Positions 54,472 through 63,157 are shown, counted from the first letter of the stretch. The stretch: DNA of 64,000 nt from Beijerinckia sp. 28-YEA-48 (GCF_900104955.1 NZ_FNSI01000001.1:1274001-1338000); one strand, 5' to 3'. Numbers and translations are program-made. Notes: generated by a model from the sequence alone, not told the origin.

Positions 54472-55662
54472 TCATTCGCCCGGACAGGCTACCACAGCCG
54501 TGCGATAGGCCTTGCGCCGCTCCAGCCGCAGGGCGAAGAGCGCCACAGAGAGGGCCAGAAGTGGCACGAAGCCGGCGATGAGGGTGACGGACCCCAGGCC
54601 CGGCCCATGATCGATGACGAAGCCGCCGAGCCAGGCGCCGATGGCATTGCCGAGATTGAACGCGGCGATGTTGAAGCCCGACGCCAGGCCCTGGCCGGCG
54701 CCTTCGGCCTTTTCCAGCACCCAGGTCTGCAGCGGCGGCACGGTGGCGAAGCCCGCTGCGCCAAGCAGGCCGATGGCAATCACCGTCAGCACCTGGTTGT
54801 GCAGGGTGAAGCTCATGGCGATCAGCACGACCGACAGGGCCGCGAGGCTGCCGAGCAATGCGGGCACCAGGCGCTTATCGGCCAGGCGACCGCCGAGCAG
54901 ATTGCCGACGACAAGGCCGCCGCCGAAGACCAAGAGGATTGGTGACACCGCCGCATCCGAAAAGCCGGTGATGCGGGTGAGGATCGGCGCGATATAGGTG
55001 AAGGCGGCGAAGACGCCGATCCAAGACAGCACGGTGGTCAACAGGCCAAGCAAAACCGGGACGCGGCCGAGCACGGCGAGGAGATTTTCAGATCCTGCCT
55101 CGCTTTCCTGCTGCTTTTCATCGCGCGGCACGAAAAGCGCGATCACGCCCCAAGCGATCACACCAATGACGGAGACGGCCCAGAAGGTGGAGCGCCAGCC
55201 GAAATGCTGGCCGAGCCAGGTGCCGAAGGGGACGCCCAGAATATTGGCGACGGTCAGGCCGGTGAACATGATGGCGATGGCCGAGGCCTTGCGGTCGGGT
55301 GCGACAAGGCCAGTGGCGACAACCGAGCCGATGCCGAAGAACGAGGCATGGGCGAAGGCGGTGAGAACCCGCGCGGCCATCAAGGTCCAATAGTCCGGCG
55401 CCAGGGCACAGGCGATATTGCCGATGGTGAACACCACCATCAGCGCCATCAGCAGCGCTTTGTGGGACATGCGCCCGGAGATGGCGCCGAGGATCGGCGC
55501 GCCGACGACCACGCCCAGGGCATAGCCGGAGATCAGCAGGCCGGCGGCGGAAATCGAGACGTGCAGGTCGGCGCTGACATCGAGCAGCAGGCCCATGATG
55601 ACGAATTCGGTGACGCCGATGCCGAAGGCACCGGCGGTGAGGGCATAAAGAGCGACAGGCAT
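54472..55662 (-). CDS. MFS transporter, AraJ-like
   Basis: A 396-residue 12-helix major facilitator of the DHA1/AraJ-like family: LYALTAGAFGIGVTEFVIMGLLLDVSADLHVSISAAGLLISGYALGVVVGAPI is diagnostic. A small charged loop (RDEKQQESEAGSE) separates the halves. ATG at 55662 was chosen because helix 1 begins immediately; the extra 18 upstream residues overlap the operator region. Divergent from a LysR gene with palindromic sites between them, so it is probably induced by the regulator's ligand. Drug or sugar-derivative efflux is likely. Confidence 0.93.
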   Translation of the reverse strand: MPVALYALTAGAFGIGVTEFVIMGLLLDVSADLHVSISAAGLLISGYALGVVVGAPILGAISGRMSHKALLMALMVVFTIGNIACALAPDYWTLMAARVLTAFAHASFFGIGSVVATGLVAPDRKASAIAIMFTGLTVANILGVPFGTWLGQHFGWRSTFWAVSVIGVIAWGVIALFVPRDEKQQESEAGSENLLAVLGRVPVLLGLLTTVLSWIGVFAAFTYIAPILTRITGFSDAAVSPILLVFGGGLVVGNLLGGRLADKRLVPALLGSLAALSVVLIAMSFTLHNQVLTVIAIGLLGAAGFATVPPLQTWVLEKAEGAGQGLASGFNIAAFNLGNAIGAWLGGFVIDHGPGLGSVTLIAGFVPLLALSVALFALRLERRKAYRTAVVACPGE

Positions 55663-55711
55663 GGGTTTTCTCAAGGGTGGAGGCTGCCCGAATCCGGCGC
55701 CGGGCGTGAGC

Positions 55712-55741
55712 TTCACAAATGAGGGGGCAGGCGTTTGTGAA
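55712..55741. promoter_or_regulatory. Inverted repeat TTCACAAA-N14-TTTGTGAA
   Basis: Perfect 8-bp arms at 55712-55719 and 55734-55741 in the MFS/lysR intergenic region; they share the TTCACAA half-site with the palindrome at 55766-55784. Confidence 0.6.
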
Positions 55742-55765
55742 CCAGTCTTGATTTAGGCACAGTTT

Positions 55766-55784
55766 TTGTGAATTGAATTCACAA
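55766..55784. promoter_or_regulatory. 19-bp palindrome overlapping the lysR start
   Basis: TTGTGAATTGAATTCACAA is a perfect 9+1+9 palindrome containing a T-N11-A LysR core. Its last base is the A of the lysR start codon, so occupancy would block lysR expression directly. Confidence 0.65.
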
Positions 55785-56713
55785 TGGCCCGTCCTGACAT
55801 CAACCGCTCCGGCGAAATCGAAGTCTTCGTGCGCGTCGTCGAGGCGGAAAGCTTCTCGGCGGCGGCGCGCGACCTGCGCATGACCCCCTCGGCGGTCAGC
55901 AAGCTGATCGCCCGGCTGGAAGACCGCCTCGGCGCCCGCCTGATCCGCCGCTCGACCCGGAAACTGCAGGTGACGCCGGAAGGCTTGGCTTTTTACGAGA
56001 GCGGCCTGCGCATCCTCGCTGACCTCTCAGCGGCCGAGCGCGAGGCCTCGCTGGGCGCCACGCCGCGCGGCCGGCTGCGCATCAATTGCCTGGTGCCGTT
56101 CGGCCAGCACTACCTGATTCCGCTGATCCCGCGTTTTCTGGAACAGAACCCGGAGATCACCATCGAGCTGACGCTCACCGACAAAGTGGTCGACCTGATG
56201 GAGGAGCGCGCCGACCTCGCCATCCGCGCCGGCCAGCTCACCTCGCCAGGCCTCGTCGCGCGCCGGCTCGGCCAGAGCCGCATGGTGATGGTGGCCTCGC
56301 CGGCCTATCTGGAAGCCCATGGCCTGCCGCAAACGCCGGCCGATCTTGCCCAGCATAAGCTGCTCGGTTTCTGCTTCCGTCGCACCAGCGAGGGTTGGCC
56401 GTTTCTCGAGGCCAAGGGCCAGAATGACGGCAAGATCATCAATGTGGTGCCCGACGGCTCGTTGGTCAGCGATGGCGAACAGATGCGGCTGATGATTTTG
56501 GCCGGCGGCGGCATCGGGCGCCTGTCGTGCTGGCACTCCGCGCCCGACATCAAGGCGGGAAGGCTGGTGCCTTTGCTGGAGGACTTTAACCCCGGTGACG
56601 AGGAGGCCGTGCACGCGGTCTATGTCGGCCAGGGCAAACACCTGCCGGCGCGCGTGCGGGCGTTTCTGGATTTCCTGGTGGCCAATGTGAAGATGCAACA
56701 GGGTTGGAGGTGA
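55784..56713 (+). CDS. LysR-family regulator of the AraJ-like MFS gene
   Basis: A 309-residue LysR regulator with HTH IEVFVRVVEAESFSAAARDLRMTPSAVSKLIARLEDRLGARLIRRSTRKLQVTPEG and a C-terminal ligand domain (GRLRINCLVPFGQHYLIPLIPRFL). The start has no ordinary Shine-Dalgarno sequence because the operator palindrome abuts the ATG. Divergence from the MFS gene and shared palindromes indicate negative autoregulation plus control of the exporter. Confidence 0.93.
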   Translation: MARPDINRSGEIEVFVRVVEAESFSAAARDLRMTPSAVSKLIARLEDRLGARLIRRSTRKLQVTPEGLAFYESGLRILADLSAAEREASLGATPRGRLRINCLVPFGQHYLIPLIPRFLEQNPEITIELTLTDKVVDLMEERADLAIRAGQLTSPGLVARRLGQSRMVMVASPAYLEAHGLPQTPADLAQHKLLGFCFRRTSEGWPFLEAKGQNDGKIINVVPDGSLVSDGEQMRLMILAGGGIGRLSCWHSAPDIKAGRLVPLLEDFNPGDEEAVHAVYVGQGKHLPARVRAFLDFLVANVKMQQGWR

Positions 56714-56810
56714 AAGCCCTCGGCGATCACGTTGCGGCAGGTTGGACTGCTATACGTGCGGGTAAGGACGATTTGTGCCCTTCAATTGGCAACGAATTGG
56801 ACACAAGGAG

Positions 56811-57482
56811 CTACGGCGGTAAATTTTTTCCCGGAGCATCAAACGGGCCGCCAAGGAAAAAAGCTAAATACTCAGCTATGAGATCGACCTGATCGTTCTC
56901 CTGTCCTTGGGGCGCCCTTGTAAATAATTCCAACGCAATGGCCAGCAGTTTGCCAAACGGCCTCGGATGAATCGAAAAGCGATTGGTAACGGGAATTCCT
57001 AACTCGTAGGCCATGGCAGCAAAAAAGGCTCGCTGGATATGCCCGGTTCCGTCCAAGAACGGATGGATTTTGCCTAGCCAGCAAAAGGTGCACGCTAAAC
57101 GCCATAGCTTTGTGGCGTCGTCGATACTTTGGCGGCTCGATATCGTCGTGGACGCTTGATTTAGAACTTTATCCATGGCCGGGCGCACGAGGGAAGCGTC
57201 CAAAAAATTGTAGGTCGTTCCCGGTGCCAACTGGCTGGGCGAACTAGCCGCTCTCTTGGCGAGTGTTGTTGCGGGCGTTCCTCGATAGGTTCCCGCATAT
57301 TCGGAATATCCTGCCGGGGCGAAATCTGCCAACAATTCGGCGTGTAGATGCCTTGGATCACCAATTATCGACTGGCGACGCGACTGATCACTCTTGATTT
57401 CATGTAGCAGTTGGTCGCAACGTTTGGACATTTTGGCGTCATAGTCGTTGGCTTGGTGCGCCTGCCACGATGGGAAACTCAT
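56811..57482 (-). CDS. Fic/DOC-family protein with degenerate motif
   Basis: A 223-residue Fic-domain protein. The Fic motif normally HxFx[D/E]GNGRxxR reads HPFLDGTGHIQR at residues 140-151: the catalytic H140, F142, D144 and last R151 remain, but Asn is Thr and the first Arg is His. Since those residues position ATP phosphates, AMP transfer may be weak, or another nucleotide may be used. N-terminal part contains ITYNFLDASLVRP-like helices and no clear inhibitory [S/T]xxxE[G/N] helix. ATG at 57482 follows GGAG. AT-richer than the surroundings; a small DUF2158-like gene lies upstream on the same strand. Confidence 0.82.
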   Translation of the reverse strand: MSFPSWQAHQANDYDAKMSKRCDQLLHEIKSDQSRRQSIIGDPRHLHAELLADFAPAGYSEYAGTYRGTPATTLAKRAASSPSQLAPGTTYNFLDASLVRPAMDKVLNQASTTISSRQSIDDATKLWRLACTFCWLGKIHPFLDGTGHIQRAFFAAMAYELGIPVTNRFSIHPRPFGKLLAIALELFTRAPQGQENDQVDLIAEYLAFFLGGPFDAPGKNLPP

Positions 57483-57619
57483 CTCTGCTCCAGAGTAATT
57501 AGCTGCGAATTAAATCAAAGGAAATCAAACTTGGCACGTGGTGGCATGAGCACAGGAGCATTCAACCAACAGGATACAAACCGTCGGCGATGCCGCTCCA
57601 TCGGAAAATGTGTGGTGGA

Positions 57620-57847
57620 TCACGGCCCTTTCCAAATTGCGAGGCCGAGAACGCCGGTCGGAACATAGCGGCTCAGTGAACTGAGGACGAAAGTGTGTTG
57701 TTTGGGCTCATTACCCTCTTTCCAAACGCAAAGAGCGGAACCATCAGCTCTTAATTCGCGAATTGTCATAGGTTGGCCGTTCGGAGCAGCTGTGACGTCA
57801 TCGCCTACTTGCAATGGGCGGTTTAGCTTCTTTGATTTTCGTGGCAT
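57620..57847 (-). CDS. Small DUF2158/YodC-like protein
   Basis: A 75-residue basic protein. LQVGDDVTAAPNGQPMTIRELRADGSALCVWKEGNEPKQHTFVLSSLSRY follows the DUF2158 pattern (VGD-V-L..GGP.MTV, then CxW and TF...L), a small SH3-like fold. Such genes are often on mobile or accessory DNA. It is 137 bp upstream of the Fic gene, same strand; whether it acts as an antitoxin or regulator is not known. The C-terminus (VPTGVLGLAIWKGP) extends beyond the usual family end. Confidence 0.65.
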   Translation of the reverse strand: MPRKSKKLNRPLQVGDDVTAAPNGQPMTIRELRADGSALCVWKEGNEPKQHTFVLSSLSRYVPTGVLGLAIWKGP

Positions 57848-58113
57848 TAGGGGCTCCTATTCTTAGATAAAGTCATCCAGAAATTTGCTTAGCGCCTTTT
57901 GGAAGCTCTGCTAGATTATCTGTATTGCAACCGAGAAAGCGTATTTGCCAAGAAACACCACGCTCGGCTCGTCGCGGGTGAATGCTTGCGCTTAGCCTTT
58001 CGACCATGGATAGGTGGAGGAAAGATCTGCTTCTTTCCTATGTTCAGTAGTACCGCGGCCCGCAGCCGGTTGGTGCTACTATTGCTGGACCGTCTGCTTG
58101 GCTTCTAGACGGG

Positions 58114-59082
58114 TCACTGAACCTCAATCTTGCCAATCCGCACCGCGTCCTTCCAGGCGCCGAGAGCCGTTTCGAAGTTCGCCTTATAGTCCGCTGTATT
58201 CAGAGCACGGGGCGTGGCGCCCTGATCGGATAGAAACTTCTGCGTGTCGGGCATGTTGGTGATGTCGGTCGTCCAGCGCTCGAGCTGGCGCAGGATCTCG
58301 GGCGGTGTGCCGGTGGGGGCCCAAACGCCCCACACGGCAACGATGTCGCCGGTCTTCGTGCCGGTGGCTTCCTTCAACGTGGGGACATCCGGCAAGGTGG
58401 GAGACCGCTCGTTCGACGAAATGGCGAGGATTTTGATGCGACCCTGCCGCGCCTGACCCGTGGCATAGACGACATCGGCGAAGGCGAAGTCGATCTGGCG
58501 GCCAGTCACGTCCTGCACGGCATTCGCGGTCGCCTTGTAGCCGACATAGGTCGCTTCCGCGCCGATGGCGTTCAGATAGAGCGCGGACGACGCCACGCCG
58601 CTACCAGTCGCCGCGCCATAGGTGGCGCGGGCGCCTTTCGCCTTGATGGCTGCGGTGAGGTCGGCGACGGAGTTGATGCCGGCATCGGGCGCGACGACCA
58701 TGACGAAGGGTGTTTCGGCGAAACCGACGATGGGCACGATGTCCTTCTCGACGTCGATCGGCAGTTTGCGGAACAAGGCGGCATTGCCGGCCGTGCCGAC
58801 GGTGGCGGAGAAGAGAAGCGTTAGGCCATCTGGCTTGGCATGCCCGGCGGCTTCGAGCGAAAGATTGCCGGAAGCGCCGACTCTGTTCTCGACCAGGAAC
58901 GTGCCGCCGGAAAGCTTGCCGAGTTTCTCCGCATACCAGCGCGCCATGATGTCGGCGCCGCCGCCGGCGGCGAAGCCGAGCATGATACGCACCGGCCGAT
59001 CCGGATAGGCAGCGGCCGCAGGCGCGGCTTGGACGAGGAGAAGTGCGGTCGATAGGCAGGCAGCTGCGATGCGGGCGAACAT
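58114..59082 (-). CDS. Bug-family (tripartite tricarboxylate) periplasmic binding protein
   Basis: A 322-residue Bug/TctC-like protein: signal peptide (MFARIAAACLSTALLLVQAAPAAA), then YPDRPVRIMLGFAAGGGADIMARWYAEKL, the family hallmark, and PDGLTLLFSATVG. C-terminal WWAPTGTPPEIL-like segment is WGVWAPTGTPPEILRQLE. ATG at 59082 follows GAGGAAACG. No TctA or TctB membrane genes are adjacent; orphan Bug genes are common and may capture carboxylated ligands for sensing or shared transporters. Confidence 0.94.
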   Translation of the reverse strand: MFARIAAACLSTALLLVQAAPAAAAYPDRPVRIMLGFAAGGGADIMARWYAEKLGKLSGGTFLVENRVGASGNLSLEAAGHAKPDGLTLLFSATVGTAGNAALFRKLPIDVEKDIVPIVGFAETPFVMVVAPDAGINSVADLTAAIKAKGARATYGAATGSGVASSALYLNAIGAEATYVGYKATANAVQDVTGRQIDFAFADVVYATGQARQGRIKILAISSNERSPTLPDVPTLKEATGTKTGDIVAVWGVWAPTGTPPEILRQLERWTTDITNMPDTQKFLSDQGATPRALNTADYKANFETALGAWKDAVRIGKIEVQ

Positions 59083-59480
59083 GGCGTTTCCTCTTAGCGT
59101 TTTCTCTTGGCCGACAGGCTTGTGCGTCTGGCCGTCTAGCGCGGCCATGCTGCGAGAATGACACTGGCACGGCTATGGAGGCAAGCGCGGGCCGTCTGGC
59201 CTCGAAGGGGGCGTTTCTTGAGAGGAAAACGGATGAGACGGCACTGCGCGCCGCTCAATCGCAGAGGGCTCTACACGTGAGACGGAAAATCGGAAGAACC
59301 TATGCGTGGCGCCAGCCAACAGCGCCGATCGTTCAGAATCACCCGCACATAGGAGTCGATGAGGTCCGCCAGCAGTCGTGTTTCGAGACCTTTTGTCTCG
59401 GTGAAATCAAGACGTTCATGCCTATCTTACGGGTAGCTTCAATGGCTTGGCGCCGCTGACTATCTCGGTAGGAGGCAAGG
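59083..59480. other. Gap without a supported gene
   Basis: 398 bp between the Bug gene and the 35-residue membrane peptide. Open frames here are short or run into stops, with composition unlike real proteins. It must hold the Bug promoter on the minus strand and possibly a promoter for the small peptide; neither could be placed with confidence. Confidence 0.5.
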
Positions 59481-59588
59481 ATGTTTGAGAGCACTGGGAA
59501 TATCAAGAATTGGCATCCGGTGCCGTTCTGGACCGGCTTTTCAGTGGGGGTGATGCTTACCGTCGGACTCTTCTTGCTGGGCAAGTGA
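59481..59588 (+). CDS. 35-residue single-span membrane peptide
   Basis: A short frame of 35 residues preceded by GGTAGGAGGCAAGG, one of the strongest ribosome-binding sites in the window. The N-terminal half is polar (FESTGNIKNWHPVPFW); residues 16-34 form a hydrophobic helix (FWTGFSVGVMLTVGLFLLG) ending with a single Lys. No homologue is recognised. The combination of ideal ribosome-binding site and coherent transmembrane segment supports a real membrane microprotein. It lies alone between the Bug gene and a region without supported genes. Confidence 0.6.
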   Translation: MFESTGNIKNWHPVPFWTGFSVGVMLTVGLFLLGK

Positions 59589-59899
59589 GGGGCGATCCGT
59601 GTCGACGTGATCCCAACAGAAACCGCCCACAAGGCACAGAGTTTCGGCGGTTTTCCAAGTTACGATCATCCAGCTTATATCCACTCCATCTGCGATAACA
59701 GCGCGCTCTAGCTTATCAGCGTCCGATATCGCGTAACGGATCAGGCAGCATGTAAGGACGGTGTAATTGGCCGATCGTATGAATTGATGGCGGCAAAATA
59801 GGATATGACGACTGCAACAATGTCCTGCGAAACCTAGGCAAGCAATCACTCGGTATGACGTTTACAAAGGGCCAAATCGAGCACACACGATGAAGCTTA
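59589..59899. other. Gap without a supported gene
   Basis: 311 bp of lower GC by eye. An antisense frame of about 100 codons exists but is Cys/His-rich and unlike a folded protein. Nothing else identified. Confidence 0.45.
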
Positions 59900-60253
59900 A
59901 TGCGAAATAGCGCGCTGGCAGCCTGCTCATTGGCATCGATGTCTTTAATATTTGGTGGCTTCGCTCAGGCGACGGAGTGGCGTTATTGCCTTGCGCTGTC
60001 ACGAGTAGAGCGCAGGATTTACATGTCGCACCCGTTTCAATGCGGGATTGGCGACTACCAGAAGATCGAGCGAATGCTCGGAGAATCGCTAACCGGTGCG
60101 GGCGTTTCTGTTGACGTTGTACAGTGCCCGCGGGGTAGCGATGAGCGCACCATTCTGGCAATGCGCGACCACGCCGTCGCATTCAATCAGAAAATGCAAA
60201 TTACCGTGGCCGATGTCAATTGGCATCCCGGAGCTGGTCTTGGATGCGAGTGA
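59900..60253 (+). CDS. Small secreted hypothetical protein
   Basis: A 117-residue protein with a plausible signal peptide (RNSALAACSLASMSLIFGGFAQA), giving a mature protein of about 93 residues with four Cys (WRYCLAL, PFQCG, VVQCPRG, GLGCE) that could pair in the periplasm. Family not recognised. No clear ribosome-binding site; AT-richer surroundings suggest recent gain. Confidence 0.6.
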   Translation: MRNSALAACSLASMSLIFGGFAQATEWRYCLALSRVERRIYMSHPFQCGIGDYQKIERMLGESLTGAGVSVDVVQCPRGSDERTILAMRDHAVAFNQKMQITVADVNWHPGAGLGCE

Positions 60254-60404
60254 TAATGTTTGAACATTTCCCGCCCGTCTATCGGGCAATGAGAATGCGG
60301 GGCGGCGTGTAAGCATCTAACGTCTTGGTGCGATGACCTTGTCTCCCAGCACCAACGCACTGCTCTATCCCGGGAGAAGTGCCGATCAATACTCTTCTCG
60401 GCAT

Positions 60405-61991
60405 CTACATCTTCGTTCTCAAACTCTCCCTCAAATCCTCCATCAACCTCGGCAAGTCCGCCAACCTTCGCCCAGCCCCAAACAAATAATAATCCGGCCG
60501 CTTCACCAGAACGTCGGCGCCGTATTCATCCATCAGGCGCAGGATGCGGCCGTCGAGATCGACGCATTGCGTTGGCCCGGCGTTGTGCGCGCACGCCATT
60601 TCAAGGGTGCGGCCGCCGAGGGATTGCCAGAATTCTTGATCGGCCTCACTTAGAACGCTGCTGGCTGCGGCGCAGCGCGTGATGATGAGAAAGCCGCGCC
60701 CCGCCACATCATCGAACAGGCCTTCACGACCGCCGATGCGCACGCGCCCCTGCGGAAAAGCGTCGCCACGGCCCAGAGTGTCGCGATGTTTGGCGGCGAT
60801 GACGCCTGACGAATAGCCCGGCACGCGGAAAGCGATCAACGCCTTGTCGAAGGTGCCGGCGTCTTTCTGCGCCTGCAAGGCCATCAGCTGCGCGTCGCGG
60901 GCGCGTATTTTGTCGGGATCGCGTTCGTTGACGTTGAAGCCGACCTTCATGCTTTCGATCACCGTGGCGCGGGCCGGCGGCTCGCGTTCGTGGACGTAGT
61001 TTTCGAGAAAGCTGTCCGGCGCGAGATCACGCAGGGCGAGGTCGAGCTTCCAGCTCAGATTGAAGGAATCGCGGAAGCCCGAACACAGGCCCTGGGCGAG
61101 GAAAGGCGGCATCAGATGCACCGCATCGCCGACCATGAAGATGCGGCCCTCCTGCCAGCGCGTGGCGATGCGTGACTGGAATTGATAGGAGGCGATCCGG
61201 ATCAGGTCGAACTCGTCCGGCGTCGCGCCTTCGCGCCGGTCGAGCCGGCGCCAGACGTTTTCCGGCTTCATCGCTTCGGTGTGGGATTCGCCCGGAAAGA
61301 TCATGAACGACCAGCGCCGGTGCTGTGGCCCCATCTGCATGGTCATGCCGGGCTGCTGCGGATCGCAGAACTGGCGCAGATGCGGCAGGCCAGGGCGACC
61401 GCTCTTGGCCTTGGCATCGATCACCAGCCAGTCCTGATCGAAACCAAGATCTTCCCAGCCGATGCCTAGCGTCTGGCGGACAAAACTATTGCCGCCGTCG
61501 GCGCCGATCAGAAAGCGCGCTTCGATATCGCGCGCAGCGCCGTCTTGTTCGACGGTGATGCGCACCGTTTCCGCCGTCTGCGTGATCGCGGTCGCCGTCG
61601 CACCGAGGTGCAGGTCTATATTGGGCAGGCGTCGCGCCTCGACATCAAGCTCGGTCTCGAAAGCCGGCTGATAGATCGAGGTGAATTCTGGCCAGCCATG
61701 GGTGGCATAGGGCTCGACATCGTTCGAGAGCAGCACCCGTCCGTCGTGAGCCAGTTCATAGTTCGGCAGGAAGCGGGTGGCGGGCGCGACCCGCTCGGCA
61801 ATGCCGATCTCCTGGAACATGCGCAGGATGTCGTCGTGGACGATGCCGACGCGCGGCAGGTTGTAGAGACAGGTGTAGCGTTCGATCACCGCGACGCGGT
61901 GTCCGGCGCGGCCGAGCAGAATGGCGGCCAACATACCGCTTGGGCCATAGCCGACAATCGCGACATCATAGATCGCTGGATGGATCGGCAT
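60405..61991 (-). CDS. FAD-dependent aromatic-ring monooxygenase, MhpA-like
   Basis: A 528-residue flavoprotein hydroxylase of the MhpA/PobA-type family. FAD motif GYGPSG at residues 14-19 in DVAIVGYGPSGMLAAILLGRAGHRVAVIER, the DG motif ARFLIGADGGNSFVRQTLGI, and GD motif GRIFMVGDAVHLMPPFLAQGLCSGFRD. The C-terminal thioredoxin-like part (to 528) is as in MhpA, which hydroxylates 3-(3-hydroxyphenyl)propionate. ATG at 61991 follows GGGAGGAA. No ring-cleavage or other mhp genes are near, so the phenolic substrate is uncertain. Confidence 0.92.
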   Translation of the reverse strand: MPIHPAIYDVAIVGYGPSGMLAAILLGRAGHRVAVIERYTCLYNLPRVGIVHDDILRMFQEIGIAERVAPATRFLPNYELAHDGRVLLSNDVEPYATHGWPEFTSIYQPAFETELDVEARRLPNIDLHLGATATAITQTAETVRITVEQDGAARDIEARFLIGADGGNSFVRQTLGIGWEDLGFDQDWLVIDAKAKSGRPGLPHLRQFCDPQQPGMTMQMGPQHRRWSFMIFPGESHTEAMKPENVWRRLDRREGATPDEFDLIRIASYQFQSRIATRWQEGRIFMVGDAVHLMPPFLAQGLCSGFRDSFNLSWKLDLALRDLAPDSFLENYVHEREPPARATVIESMKVGFNVNERDPDKIRARDAQLMALQAQKDAGTFDKALIAFRVPGYSSGVIAAKHRDTLGRGDAFPQGRVRIGGREGLFDDVAGRGFLIITRCAAASSVLSEADQEFWQSLGGRTLEMACAHNAGPTQCVDLDGRILRLMDEYGADVLVKRPDYYLFGAGRRLADLPRLMEDLRESLRTKM

Positions 61992-62108
61992 GACGTGTTC
62001 CTCCCGCCGATGCTTTTCCAGCAACTGGCGAGGTTATCGTAATAATGATTTGCGGCGTAGGCTAGGGGGTGCGTCAGAAGTTGCTGGCTTTACCCTGCGC
62101 GGACAGTT

Positions 62109-62312
62109 TCACGCGCGCTCAACAGCGATGACGAAATCATGCAGTTCTTCCGGGAGGGCTTTTCTCGCTTCGTCGAGCGCCTCTTCCCTAAAAGGCGATA
62201 TCTTCCCAAAAAGGGTTGTCTCCACGCTTGGCACAGTTTCAATAGCGACGCGAGACTGTTTGGGCCAAGCGTCCGCTGTGTGACGGAATTGCCGAACGAG
62301 GTAGCCAGAGGA
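62109..62312 (-). pseudogene. Possible 5'-truncated gene remnant
   Basis: One minus-strand frame between a TAG near 62313 and a TGA at 62109-62111 encodes about 67 residues that look like real protein: QFRHTADAWPKQSRVAIE, then SPFREEALDEARKALPEE and LHDFVIAVERA. It has no ATG and only internal GTG codons, so it is either the 3' remnant of a gene truncated upstream of the pirin gene or a short GTG-started gene. The rest of the gap 61992-62314 holds nothing else recognised. Family unknown. Confidence 0.3.
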
Positions 62313-62314
62313 CT

Positions 62315-63157
62315 ATGGACATCATCATTGATCGCGTCGAACGCGCGCCCATTCATCAAGGCAATGGCCAGGTCGATGCCAAACGTGTGCTGATCTCGAC
62401 GTCGGATTTCGCGTCGATCTCACCGTTCCTGCGTTTTTCCGAAGACTGGTTTCAGGCACCCAGTGGCTTCGACACCCATCCGCATCGGGGCATGCAGACG
62501 GTGACCCTGGTGCTCGATGGCGCCTTGCAGCATCGCGACCACACCGGCGGGGAGGGCGTGCTGCGGGCGGGTGACGTTCAGTGGATGACGGCCGGCCGTG
62601 GAGTCCTGCACAGCGAGAAGCCGTGGGGGCTCGATCCCGTACACACGCTACAATTGTGGCTGAACCTGCCGTCGCGTCTCAAAATGTTGCCCGCGCGCTA
62701 CACCGACCAACCTTTTGCGGGTGTGCCTGTGCATCGTGAGCCAGGTGTAGAGGTCAAGGTATTCGCCGGCAGGGCCGGTGAAGCGGAGCATCAGCATGGC
62801 AGCGACTGGCCGCTGATCTTCCTCGATATCCAGCTTGATCGTGAGGCGATCTATCGGGTTGAGGTGCCGGCCGCTTGGCGGGGTTTCCTCTATGTCATCG
62901 ATGGTCAAGGCATAGCAGGAGGCAACAAAATCAAGGTCATGGCGCCGGATATGGCTTGGTTTGAACCGTCATCCGAGGCGGCCGATGCAACGGCGATATT
63001 GACGATCGAGGCCTCGACTCCACTGCGGGTGCTGCTCTTTGCGGGGCTGCCGATCGATGAACCGGTGGTCGCTTATGGCCCGTTTGTCATGACCACAGCC
63101 GAGGAGATTCAACGCGCTTTTGATGACTTTCGGCATAACCGTCTGACAAACGGTTGA
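62315..63157 (+). CDS. Pirin-family cupin protein 2
   Basis: A 280-residue bicupin of the pirin family, diverged from the first pirin. Metal ligands in THPHRGMQT and VLHSEK (three His and one Glu) are kept, and the C-terminus has LPIDEPVVAYGPFVMTTAEEI. The starting ATG at 62315 is preceded by AGAGGAC. It lacks an adjacent LysR gene, unlike pirin 1, and lies divergent from the flavin monooxygenase gene. A quercetinase-like or redox-sensing role is possible. Confidence 0.92.
   Translation: MDIIIDRVERAPIHQGNGQVDAKRVLISTSDFASISPFLRFSEDWFQAPSGFDTHPHRGMQTVTLVLDGALQHRDHTGGEGVLRAGDVQWMTAGRGVLHSEKPWGLDPVHTLQLWLNLPSRLKMLPARYTDQPFAGVPVHREPGVEVKVFAGRAGEAEHQHGSDWPLIFLDIQLDREAIYRVEVPAAWRGFLYVIDGQGIAGGNKIKVMAPDMAWFEPSSEAADATAILTIEASTPLRVLLFAGLPIDEPVVAYGPFVMTTAEEIQRAFDDFRHNRLTNG

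Noticed and set aside
57899..58108. 69-codon plus-strand frame upstream of the Bug gene end
   Set aside because: No ribosome-binding site, unusual composition, no recognisable feature.
59541..59849. 102-codon minus-strand frame
   Set aside because: Cys/His/Trp-rich unnatural protein; overlaps the better supported 35-residue frame.
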